From positions 1 through 25,185 of the IMG/VR virus record IMGVR_UViG_3300032265_000489: 25,185 bases of DNA; one strand, given 5' to 3'. Of this stretch, positions 1 to 8,291 are shown piece after piece. Position numbers and translations under genes: made by a program. Under the pieces are notes generated by a model. The model did not search any database, had not been told where the DNA came from, and saw only the letters and a list, made by a program, of their open reading frames with translations. Source of the stretch: a virus. Within the stretch, counting starts at the first letter, position 1. The number at the start of each line of letters is the position of its first letter.

Positions 1-3000
1 ACCACACAAGGAACTCCGTCAACCGTAACAGTTGCTAGTACAGCAACGTTGTATGCTAACATGCCTTTCTATGTAGTAAGTGCAGTTGGCGGGTTATCTA
101 CACTTACAGTATACTATGTAGCAAGTGTGTTAACTGGTACGACATTCTCAGTAACTGATTCAAGCGGTGGCACAGCCTTTACAAGTTCAATGTCAACTAC
201 TACAAGTCAGTCGGTTGCAATGTATGCCGCAGGATGGGATCATGTTATTCCAGGATACACTACGGTTATCACAACAGATTTAACTACAAACTATATCATT
301 GAGCCTCGTGTTTCTTATACTGCACCTGGTTATCGAGCAAATGCAAGAACTTTAAGCGGTGCCGGCAATTTATGGCAAGCAGTTACCTACGGTGCTGGCA
401 ATTATGTTGCAGTATCTAGCGGAAGTACTGCGGCTAGCTATTCAACTAACGGAACTACTTGGTCAGCAACTGGAGCATTAACAGGTTCTGCAACAGGTTG
501 GGCCGATGTTACGTATTTTGGCGGACAAAAAGCTAAAGCTACAGCAACAGTAGGCGGTCTTGGCGGTTCTGGAGCAACATTTAGTGCTACACTAGGATCA
601 GGATTAACAGCTGGACAGGTAGTGTCGGTAAAAGTATTAACACCTGGTTACAACTATACAACACCTCCTACAATTGTGTTCACTCCTACAAACGGTGGTT
701 CTGGAGCAACTGCTACAGCACAAGTACTAAACGGACAAGTTATTTCCGTTACTGTGGCTAACGGAGCAAGCGGCAGTGGGTACAACTCAGCACCAACAGT
801 TACTGCCTATACTGGAGCACTTACCAGTGTTACAATGAACAACTGGGGTATAAACTATAACAATACTTCAAAAGTAACTGTAACTGTTGATTTCCCAGCT
901 GGCTTAACACCGTCATCTTGGATAGCAAGTGCTACAGCAACTTTAAATAGTTACTACTATGTGCCAAGTACAGGTCTTATCTATAAAGCTACTACTGGAG
1001 GCACGTTTGGCACTGTAGCCCCAACACATACTAGTGGTAGTGCAAATAACAATAATGTTACTTTATTATATGTTGCTACACAAGCTATTTTAACTCCTAC
1101 ATATACTAACAACGGTATTAGCTCATTAGCAATAACAGTTGCTGGATATGGATACACAACAATCCCAACAGTTACTATTGTAGATACTAGTGCATATTTT
1201 GTTGCAATATCAGGTGATAGCACATCTGTTGCACTAAACACAGTAGCTAGTTTAGCCGCAACTTGGACTGCTGGTGCAAGTTGTCAAATAACTAATGCAA
1301 AATCTATAGCAACAGGTAATGGTTATCTAGTGGCAGTGGGTGGCGCAAGCGGAACAGCAAGTGCGGCATCAAGCACTGACCCAACAACTGCGTCAGGACA
1401 ATGGGTCAGCAGATCCGGTGCTATTACTGCATTGGGTGCAGGATACTACACTGGAGTTGCCTACGGTGCTGGAACATTCATTGCAGTAGCAAACGGATCT
1501 TCAGTTACGTCAGTTACAACAAATACAGTTACATGGACTGCTGGTGCAGTATTACCTGGTAGTATGACAACAGCAGTGAGCATTGCCTACGGTAATGGTC
1601 GTTTTGTAGTAATTGGATCAGACGGAAAAACAGCTTACAGTCTTAACTTTGGAACAACTTGGACTGCAGGAGTTTCTAATGGAATTTTAGCACAATTAAG
1701 TTCATCATACACATGGACTAAAGTTGCCTACGGTGAAGGCCTATTCATGGCAATAGCTAACGGCAGTGTTTGGGCAACTAGCCCAGACGGTGTTAACTGG
1801 ACTACACAAGCCGCTCCTAGCTCAAGTAACTGGAAAGGCCTAGCATTTGGAAACCCAATAGTTGAAACATCAGTTGGAGCAAGTCCTAGATTTGTAGCAG
1901 TCAGTAACACTAGCGGCACTATAGCGGCAAGTATAAGAACTGGCGCAAAGAGTATAGGTAGAGTCAAAGTTACTAGCGGTGTAGTAACCGAAGTTCGCAT
2001 GGTTGAACCTGGTAGCGGATATCCAAAAGGCAGCATAACAGCTACAACAGCTTCTACAAACATTATCACAGTTAGCGATACAACTAATTTAGTTGACAGT
2101 CAGCCTATTGAATTTACTGGATTAGATAGTTACGGATTATTCAGTAACATAACATATTATGTTATTGGTAGTACTATTGTAACCGATACATCATTCAAAG
2201 TAAGTGCCACAGCCGGCAGTTCAACACCAATGACACTGTCAACTGGTACAGGCTTAGCTGGAACATATCGTGCAGGTCCTATTGCAACAGTTACAGATAG
2301 TAATAAACTTATTGCTGTAAATACTCGCGTAAGATTAGGAGATGGTTCTCTAGCTAATCCAAGTTTTAGTAATAGAGGAACTGGTAATACAACCGCTACA
2401 GCTACTACATTAGGCGACGGATATAGCGATCTATTCCAAGCAAACCAATACATTAATATATCTAATTTGTTTAGCGTTCCGGCAGCAGGATCAAATATCC
2501 AATTTGGAACAATTTATCCAGGTACTGCATGGACACCGAGCACCTATGTTTCTGTAGGCAGTCAGTTAATTGCTACTACTGCGGTTACACTTAACAATGT
2601 AACTACCTACACTTATAATGTGTATACAGTAACTGTATCAGGAACTACTGGCACTACTGCTCCTAGTTTTGTATCTGGATCAGCAAGTGACGGTACTGCA
2701 ACATTAACATATGTTGGAACAAATCCAAATACTTGGTATAAACTTGTACAGGTTACTAACGTTCTAGGAGTTGCAGGTAATTACACTGCGCAGTTCCAGA
2801 TTAATCCAGCATTAACTACATACAATGCTCCAATTCACGGAACAACACTAACTACAAGATTAAAATATAGTCAAGTTCGTTTAACTGGACATGATTTCTT
2901 GTACATTGGTACTGGTAATTTTAACTCTACTAACTATCCATATGTAGTAGCGGCAAATGCTATCATTACTAATCAGCAGATTTCCAATGGCGGCGGTCGT

Positions 3001-3435
3001 GTGTTCTTTACAAGTACTGACCAAGACGGTAACTTTAACGTTGGTAACTTGTTCTCAGTTGCTCAAGCAACGGGTACTGCTACATTGAACGCTAATGCGT
3101 TTAACTTAACAGGTCTACAGAGCTTGCAGTTGGGTGGAATTTCACTAGGTGTTGGAAATGCGGTTATTACACAGTTCTCAACCGATCCTTACTTTACATC
3201 AAATAGTGATGCAGTTGTTCCAACACAGAAAGCTATTAGAAGTTACATTACTGCCCAAATTGGTGGTGGTTTGAGTACTTTGAACGTAAATACAATTACA
3301 GCAGGGCAGATTTATATTGCTAATAATACAATAACAAATACGCTAGGCTATCAAATTTTAGTGACAGCAAAAATGAATTTTACAGGCGGCATAGACGGAG
3401 CTCCCGTAGCCCTTGGGTTCTTTTTACAAAGATAA
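1..3435 (+). CDS. Large tail-fibre-like virion structural protein, 5' end outside window
   Basis: The frame is open from base 1, so the true start lies upstream; a TTG at 49 is only the first in-window start-like codon. At least 1,144 residues are present, dominated by Thr, Ser, Gly, Ala and Val with almost no Cys, typical of beta-rich phage fibres. Several repeats of the form YGxGxFxAVxxG...WT occur around nt 370-480, 1310-1410, 1450-1550, 1580-1670, 1720-1810 and 1840-1940, resembling BNR/propeller blades. Another repeat, GSGYxxxPTVT-like, occurs around nt 600-840 and 1090-1190. The last ~200 residues (nt ~2850-3435) read like the conserved tail of structural proteins in marine T4-like phages, with motifs TGHDFLYIGTGNF, TDQDGNFNVG and VVPTQKAI. 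It probably belongs to the tail fibre or baseplate periphery; the exact T4 equivalent cannot be named. Three small structural genes follow on the same strand. Confidence 0.75.
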   Translation, partial: TTQGTPSTVTVASTATLYANMPFYVVSAVGGLSTLTVYYVASVLTGTTFSVTDSSGGTAFTSSMSTTTSQSVAMYAAGWDHVIPGYTTVITTDLTTNYIIEPRVSYTAPGYRANARTLSGAGNLWQAVTYGAGNYVAVSSGSTAASYSTNGTTWSATGALTGSATGWADVTYFGGQKAKATATVGGLGGSGATFSATLGSGLTAGQVVSVKVLTPGYNYTTPPTIVFTPTNGGSGATATAQVLNGQVISVTVANGASGSGYNSAPTVTAYTGALTSVTMNNWGINYNNTSKVTVTVDFPAGLTPSSWIASATATLNSYYYVPSTGLIYKATTGGTFGTVAPTHTSGSANNNNVTLLYVATQAILTPTYTNNGISSLAITVAGYGYTTIPTVTIVDTSAYFVAISGDSTSVALNTVASLAATWTAGASCQITNAKSIATGNGYLVAVGGASGTASAASSTDPTTASGQWVSRSGAITALGAGYYTGVAYGAGTFIAVANGSSVTSVTTNTVTWTAGAVLPGSMTTAVSIAYGNGRFVVIGSDGKTAYSLNFGTTWTAGVSNGILAQLSSSYTWTKVAYGEGLFMAIANGSVWATSPDGVNWTTQAAPSSSNWKGLAFGNPIVETSVGASPRFVAVSNTSGTIAASIRTGAKSIGRVKVTSGVVTEVRMVEPGSGYPKGSITATTASTNIITVSDTTNLVDSQPIEFTGLDSYGLFSNITYYVIGSTIVTDTSFKVSATAGSSTPMTLSTGTGLAGTYRAGPIATVTDSNKLIAVNTRVRLGDGSLANPSFSNRGTGNTTATATTLGDGYSDLFQANQYINISNLFSVPAAGSNIQFGTIYPGTAWTPSTYVSVGSQLIATTAVTLNNVTTYTYNVYTVTVSGTTGTTAPSFVSGSASDGTATLTYVGTNPNTWYKLVQVTNVLGVAGNYTAQFQINPALTTYNAPIHGTTLTTRLKYSQVRLTGHDFLYIGTGNFNSTNYPYVVAANAIITNQQISNGGGRVFFTSTDQDGNFNVGNLFSVAQATGTATLNANAFNLTGLQSLQLGGISLGVGNAVITQFSTDPYFTSNSDAVVPTQKAIRSYITAQIGGGLSTLNVNTITAGQIYIANNTITNTLGYQILVTAKMNFTGGIDGAPVALGFFLQR

Positions 3436-3450
3436 AACGGAGAATAAAAT

Positions 3451-3801
3451 ATGTCAACAGGAAGAGTCGCAACCCTACAATTAGCCGCAACTACGCTTAC
3501 AACAGCGTATCAAGTTCCATCTGGCTACTATGGGGTATATAATGTTTCATTTACTAATACTACTAGTTCAGCAGTAACAATTCGTTTAGCTGTTTCAACT
3601 TCCGGCGGTGCAACACCTACACCGTCAGCAAGTGAATATTACGAATATGGAACTACTATTGTACCAAACGGTGTGTTTGAGCGTACCGGTATTGTTATTG
3701 GTTCTAGCTTGTACATTCTAGCTTATGCAAGTGCAGGTACAGCAGGTTTAGGTACCGCAGTTAATGTAAATGTGTACGGCATTGAGACATCAACACAATA
3801 A
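3451..3801 (+). CDS. Small beta-rich virion protein
   Basis: This 116-residue protein is preceded by GGAGA eight bases before the ATG. It is rich in Thr, Ser, Val and Tyr, has no Cys or Trp, and alternates short hydrophobic strands with polar turns (VPSGYYGVYNVSF, AVTIRLAVST, LYILAYAS, VNVNVYGIE), which suggests a single compact beta-sandwich. There is no signal peptide or membrane segment. It sits 15 bases after the large fibre-like gene and 13 bases before the next one, so it is probably a co-translated fibre or fibre-decoration subunit. I do not recognise a named family; the structural assignment rests on composition and position. Confidence 0.6.
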   Translation: MSTGRVATLQLAATTLTTAYQVPSGYYGVYNVSFTNTTSSAVTIRLAVSTSGGATPTPSASEYYEYGTTIVPNGVFERTGIVIGSSLYILAYASAGTAGLGTAVNVNVYGIETSTQ

Positions 3802-3814
3802 GAGAGAATAAAAT

Positions 3815-4588
3815 ATGGCACGTTATAATACGGTAATAACTAACACATCTACTTCGGCTAACACCACAATTAGCAATCCTGCTAGCGGTACATTTACAGA
3901 ATTTACCGGCAGTACAACCGCAGTTACAATTGGAGATCCTACGCTGTACGCAGGACAAAATCAATTATTTTGGAATAATACCAGTGGTAACGTAACATTG
4001 ACCAGCGGTAGCTCGGCAGTATTCAAAGGACCTGCAAGCTCAGGTACTACTACACAGGTAATGCCGGCAAATACTGCGCTTATGTTGTATTCCGATGGCG
4101 CTAATTGGGTTTTAGTTACAGAGGACGGAAACGCATTAACAGCTACTACTGGTATTTTCAGCGGTGCAGTTACACTATCAAGTTATGGTTCAATCAAAGC
4201 GTTACTTGAAACAGTATCAATAACTGGTGCCGCACCTGCATCAACACAACCGATCGATGTAGCAAACCAGGCAGTAACATATTTTAACGTAGCAAATACT
4301 AATAACTTTATTATTAACATTCGCGGGAATAGTACTACTACATTAGCTAGTATATTGTCAACAGGACAAAGTGCTACCAGTGCTATAATGGTTACCAACA
4401 CTGGTACTCCTTATTATTCTAACAGTATCCAAGTTGATGGAACAGCTACTGGTGTAACTACAAAATGGCAAGGTGGTGTAACTCCTACATCAGGAAATGC
4501 TAACTCAATTGACATATATACTATTACTGTATTAAAAACCGGAACAGGAACTTATAACGTATTTGCCAGCCAAACAAGATTTGCTTAA
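3815..4588 (+). CDS. Beta-rich tail/fibre structural protein
   Basis: The product has 257 residues, with a GAGAG ribosome-binding sequence before the ATG. It has two visible halves. Residues 1-110 form a Ser/Thr/Gly-rich beta region containing LYAGQNQLFWNNTSGNVTLT and a turn ALMLYSDGANWVLV, the hydrophobic-SDGxxW hairpin often seen at the ends of phage fibre domains. Residues ~111-257 contain VTYFNVANTNNFIINIRGN and end in YNVFASQTRFA, a pattern common in the last domain of marine phage fibre proteins. No enzymatic motif is visible. It lies between the small beta-rich gene and the fibronectin/polyglycine adhesin, so a role in the receptor-binding apparatus is likely, but this is inferred from composition and neighbours. 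Confidence 0.6.
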   Translation: MARYNTVITNTSTSANTTISNPASGTFTEFTGSTTAVTIGDPTLYAGQNQLFWNNTSGNVTLTSGSSAVFKGPASSGTTTQVMPANTALMLYSDGANWVLVTEDGNALTATTGIFSGAVTLSSYGSIKALLETVSITGAAPASTQPIDVANQAVTYFNVANTNNFIINIRGNSTTTLASILSTGQSATSAIMVTNTGTPYYSNSIQVDGTATGVTTKWQGGVTPTSGNANSIDIYTITVLKTGTGTYNVFASQTRFA

Positions 4589-4598
4589 GGAGTAAAGA

Positions 4599-6020
4599 AT
4601 GCCATTAATATCGACAAGAGGTGCAGCCTCGGCAATGGGTTTTGGATTTGCTGGAGTTTCTATTCCTCAGCCACCAACTAGTGTATCAGCAAGCTACAGT
4701 ACGGCATATCAAAGTCCTATGACCGCAAGCATAACATTTGTTGCACCAGCATACACTGGTGGTTTGCCTATATTAGATTATACAGTTACCTCTAGTCCTG
4801 GCAGCCTAACAGCCACTGCAAATAGCACAACACTAACGGTGAGCGGATTGACTAAAGGTCAATCATATACGTTTACAGTAACAGCAAGAAATGCTGTGGG
4901 CAGTAGTATTGCTAGTGGGACTTCAAATAGTATAACACCAAGTACCGTACCTAATGCACCTACTAACGTTAGTGCCACAGGATATAACGGATATTCGACA
5001 GTTAGTTGGACAGCATCAAGTGATAGTGGCGGTGCCGGTACTGTTACCTATACTGTAGTCGCATCTCGAGACGGTTATACGGCCAGTACTACTGGTACAA
5101 GCACTAACATTACAGCTAGCAATGGTAATGCTGTATACTACTATGTTTATGCCAGCAATTCTAACGGTAATAGTGCAAACTCATCAAACAGCGGAACAGT
5201 AACACCGGTTCGTCCTGGAATTAACTCAGGTTATTCGTCAACATCTAACTCTGGTGGATATTATTATTTCTACTTTTACAATCCACAAGGTTATAATGTT
5301 GGAATTACTGGAAGCGTAAGTGCTGACTATCTTGTAGTAGCAGGTGGTGGTGGTGGAAATGGTAATTATTATGGTGGTGGTGGCTCTGGCGGTGGCGGCG
5401 CCGGAGCATACTTCGCAGGATCAGTAACACTTGGTCCTGGACAAGGCGGAAGTTGGAACGTTGGTGGCGGAGGAGGTGGCGGCCACGGTTGGCCATTCGT
5501 TGGTGGTGGTGGCGCAAGCCATACGCCTTGGGTATATGCTTACGGCGGTGGGTCGGGAGCCTCTGGACATCACAGTAATTCCCATCACGGCGCCACAGGT
5601 GGATCAGGCGGCGGCGGCTCGTCGCACGCCGGTGACGGCCATTATGGCGGCGGCAGTTACGGTGGCGGCCACAATGGCGGACATGGACATTTCCACGCAG
5701 GTGGCGGCGGTGGCGGGATCGGCGGTGCAGGACATAACAGTCCACAAGCCGGTAGCCATTATGGCGGCCAAGGCGGCTTCGGAACCTACAATAGTGTAGG
5801 CGGCTCACATTATGCAGGTGGTGGTGGCGGTGGAGGCTATCAAGGCCGTGTCTACACAAACAGTGCTGGATCCGGTGGCGGCAGCCATCACGCACAAGAT
5901 GCTCAAAGTGCTTATCAAAGTCACAGCGGTTCAGGTGGCGGCGGTGCTGGCGGAAACTTTGGACATTTTAACCAAGGCGGGTCAGGTACCAGCGGTATTA
6001 TTGTAGTAAGACATACATAA
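4599..6020 (+). CDS. Adhesin: two fibronectin III domains plus His-rich polyglycine tip
   Basis: The 473-residue protein starts 10 bases after the previous stop, behind AAGGAG. Residues ~20-112 and ~115-205 read as two fibronectin type III domains (PPTSVSAS...GLTKGQSYTFTVTARNAVG; PNAPTNVSATGYNGYSTVSW). After a Tyr-rich linker (~215-245, GGYYYFYFYNPQGYN), a glycine-rich domain fills residues ~250-473. It has runs of four to seven Gly separated by aromatic, Ser and His residues, and ends GTSGIIVVRHT, the usual end of phage glycine-rich domains. Polyglycine-sandwich tips of this kind are known from the gp38 adhesins of T-even phages such as S16, where loops between the glycine strands bind the receptor. 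About 20 His residues lie in this region, which is unusual. The DNA there (about 5340-5990) is far richer in GGC/GGT than its surroundings. A receptor-binding role is the best inference. Confidence 0.75.
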   Translation: MPLISTRGAASAMGFGFAGVSIPQPPTSVSASYSTAYQSPMTASITFVAPAYTGGLPILDYTVTSSPGSLTATANSTTLTVSGLTKGQSYTFTVTARNAVGSSIASGTSNSITPSTVPNAPTNVSATGYNGYSTVSWTASSDSGGAGTVTYTVVASRDGYTASTTGTSTNITASNGNAVYYYVYASNSNGNSANSSNSGTVTPVRPGINSGYSSTSNSGGYYYFYFYNPQGYNVGITGSVSADYLVVAGGGGGNGNYYGGGGSGGGGAGAYFAGSVTLGPGQGGSWNVGGGGGGGHGWPFVGGGGASHTPWVYAYGGGSGASGHHSNSHHGATGGSGGGGSSHAGDGHYGGGSYGGGHNGGHGHFHAGGGGGGIGGAGHNSPQAGSHYGGQGGFGTYNSVGGSHYAGGGGGGGYQGRVYTNSAGSGGGSHHAQDAQSAYQSHSGSGGGGAGGNFGHFNQGGSGTSGIIVVRHT

Positions 6021-6030
6021 GAGAATAAAA

Positions 6031-6690
6031 ATGCCAAGATTTAAATCGTTAGACAATATTTTAAACAATACAGGGGAAATTTTTGACCCTGCATGGCTTC
6101 AGGGCGATCATATTGTAGTTCCTCCTTTCCCAGACTGGACAGAATCAAGAGAAATAACAGTCGAAGATGTATTAGTTTGGGAAGTTATTAGCGAATCCGG
6201 ACTTGCTCACGGATTTTATGCCGCATGGAATCCTCATGCGGAATTTTATTTACATATGGAAAATGGTAAAATAGTAGGAACTCATCACGGGCATGTAGGC
6301 CATAAACACATAGAAAAAAAATTAGCTGAAAAGGGAATCTTACACGCACCTGTAAGAAACAAACAGCATTTACAGCATCACCCTATGTTAAGACATAGCG
6401 ATCAATTAGCATGGCATAAAAGTGACCATCATGACCAACCAATTTTACCAACTGTACCGCCGCTTACTATATCTCAACCTGATCCTAATAATGTTCAACC
6501 CCAGATAATCCCAGTAGATAATCCACAATCCCCACCAATAGAAATACAACAGTCGAATGCTATAGGATCAAATAGTCCGTCTCCAGTCTATACAGATCCT
6601 ATAACAGGCAAAACTGTAGAAGGTGTTATGCCCGACGGAACTGCACCTGCAGCCGAGGCGCCTAACATTCACTGGCCTCGCGCTAATTAA
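6031..6690 (+). CDS. His-rich protein of unknown function next to the adhesin
   Basis: The product has 219 residues and starts 10 bases after the adhesin stop (GAGAATAAAAATG). Residues 1-75 form an ordinary folded-looking segment (FDPAWLQGDHIVVPPFPDW, EDVLVWEVISESGLAHGFYAAWNPHAEFYLHM). Residues ~80-140 are very rich in His (THHGHVGHKH, HLQHHPMLRHSD, WHKSDHHD). Residues ~140-219 are Pro-rich and probably disordered, ending in IHWPRAN. No family is recognised. Position directly after the receptor-binding gene is typical for a tip-associated protein or fibre assembly chaperone, but nothing in the sequence proves this. Its stop codon overlaps the stop of the first halogenase gene on the other strand by four bases, with no terminator between them. 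Confidence 0.55.
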   Translation: MPRFKSLDNILNNTGEIFDPAWLQGDHIVVPPFPDWTESREITVEDVLVWEVISESGLAHGFYAAWNPHAEFYLHMENGKIVGTHHGHVGHKHIEKKLAEKGILHAPVRNKQHLQHHPMLRHSDQLAWHKSDHHDQPILPTVPPLTISQPDPNNVQPQIIPVDNPQSPPIEIQQSNAIGSNSPSPVYTDPITGKTVEGVMPDGTAPAAEAPNIHWPRAN

Positions 6691-8291
6691 GATTTACTAT
6701 AATACGTATCTTTAAGATATTGGTACAGTGTTTTAGTTTTGGCAGCATTCTTTTCCCACTTAGATTTTTTTAAGTCCCATATTCTACTAATTTCTGTTAT
6801 ATCTTCTTTTATATTTCTAGTTGTTTGAGCAGATTCTATTTCTTCTCTATGACGATTAATCATATTGAGATTCATTCCAGTTGCAATATAAGTAATGCCG
6901 GCAATATTAGGAGGATGTGCCCAATCTTTCATATATCTATGAGTAATATTATAAAATGCATCAGTTCTTCCGTTATATGGAAAATACGGATCTCCATAAT
7001 TATCTTTAAAAGATGTGTTACGTATAGATCTCCAGTATTCTGTGTCGTCCCTGTGAGATAATGCATAATGTAACGCTACAAATTTAGCAAATCCGTCAAA
7101 CATATCTCTAACAGTGACATTATACATGTCTCGATCAAATTGACTAATTTCTCTGCGTTGTAAAATATCAATTAATTGCATTAAAAACTCGTGGACTGAA
7201 AATAATCCATTTGATTCTAAAGGCTCAATAAATCCTGCACTTAATCCGATAGCAACTACATTTTTAACAAATGTGCGTTGATGTATCCCAATTCTCATAG
7301 AAATATCTTTAAATGTTAGACTATCAACTTCTTCTTGAGACCTAGGCACAGTCATTTTATTAGACATTAAGTATGCTTTAAATTCTTTTATAGCCTGTTC
7401 TTTTGTGATAAACTTATCGCTGTATACATAACCTGTACCAATCCTAGACCATAACGGGATATTCCAACACCATCCATTTTCAATAGCAGTACAATTAGTA
7501 TATCCTTGTAATTCGTTTTCTTTATCTTTATATGGTAAGTGTGTAGCTACTGCACGATTATTAGGTAAAATATGAGAATAACTTACAAATGGTTCGCCTA
7601 ATGCCTCACCTAACAGTAAACTACGCCATCCTGTGCAATCTACATAGAGATCGGCAGTTATTGAACGGCCGTCTTTTAAAGTCAACGAGGAAACTCCAGA
7701 GTCATCTGTCAAAATTTTATCAACTGATCCTTCTATGTGTGTAACACCGTTGGGTAAACAAATATCATTTTTTAAATATTGTCCAAATTTTACAGCATCA
7801 AAATGATATGCAATATCATATTTAGGATTAAATTGATCAAATTCTCCATTTTCGTTTAATGAAAATTTATTATTTTCATACAGAGCAGATGAAGGGAATA
7901 GACTTAATATCATATCCTGCACTGGAGTTTCGGGGTAGTAATACTTTTTTAAGTGCCATTCATGGAAAGGATTTCTATTAGGTTCAAAGACTGGTTTACC
8001 AAATGGGTATTGAAATCTACCACTATCTTTTTTATAAAAATCAGTAAATGCAATGCTTAGTTTGTACGAGGCATCTGTTTGAGCAAAGAATTTCGTTTCG
8101 TCTAAGCCTACATATCTAGCCCATTGCATAATGCCACCTATTGTAGATTCGCCAACACCTACAATGGGTATATCAGCCGGTTCTATAACTGAGATATCCA
8201 TGTCTGGATAAGTTTTCACTAATGTAGTAGCAGTCATCCATCCTGCACTACCTCCGCCTACTACTACTATTTTTTTAATTGTTTGATCCAT
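6687..8291 (-). CDS. Flavin-dependent tryptophan-type halogenase (copy 1)
   Basis: This 534-residue protein has the length and landmarks of the PrnA/RebH family, which uses FADH2, O2 and halide to make HOCl and pass it through a tunnel to an aromatic substrate. Visible are the FAD-binding GGGSAGWMT (12-20), VGVGES (44-49), a lysine at 77 in ASYKLSI equivalent to catalytic Lys79 of PrnA, the halogenase signature WCWNIP (274-279) followed by TGYVYS, and EPLESNG (356-362), whose second Glu matches Glu346 of PrnA. All expected catalytic positions are therefore kept. It is the last gene of the minus-strand block; its start overlaps the preceding halogenase by 17 bases, with GGGAAA upstream as a possible ribosome site. 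No flavin reductase is visible in the window, so reduced flavin presumably comes from the host. Substrate (free Trp, peptide or other aromatic) cannot be read from sequence. Confidence 0.9.
   Translation of the reverse strand: MDQTIKKIVVVGGGSAGWMTATTLVKTYPDMDISVIEPADIPIVGVGESTIGGIMQWARYVGLDETKFFAQTDASYKLSIAFTDFYKKDSGRFQYPFGKPVFEPNRNPFHEWHLKKYYYPETPVQDMILSLFPSSALYENNKFSLNENGEFDQFNPKYDIAYHFDAVKFGQYLKNDICLPNGVTHIEGSVDKILTDDSGVSSLTLKDGRSITADLYVDCTGWRSLLLGEALGEPFVSYSHILPNNRAVATHLPYKDKENELQGYTNCTAIENGWCWNIPLWSRIGTGYVYSDKFITKEQAIKEFKAYLMSNKMTVPRSQEEVDSLTFKDISMRIGIHQRTFVKNVVAIGLSAGFIEPLESNGLFSVHEFLMQLIDILQRREISQFDRDMYNVTVRDMFDGFAKFVALHYALSHRDDTEYWRSIRNTSFKDNYGDPYFPYNGRTDAFYNITHRYMKDWAHPPNIAGITYIATGMNLNMINRHREEIESAQTTRNIKEDITEISRIWDLKKSKWEKNAAKTKTLYQYLKDTYYSKS

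Noticed and set aside
1450-1810. Possible sialidase activity from BNR-like repeats
   Set aside because: No RIP motif or catalytic Arg triad or Asp/Tyr residues are visible; the repeats look structural.
5305-5895. 196-codon minus-strand reading frame, rich in Arg and His
   Set aside because: It is the mirror of the GGC/GGT-rich adhesin tip; composition follows from the repeat DNA and there is no ribosome site or family pattern.
5431-6006. Two further plus-strand frames (122 and 64 codons) inside the adhesin
   Set aside because: Both are frame shadows of the glycine repeats; the main frame has the clear fibronectin and glycine-rich architecture.
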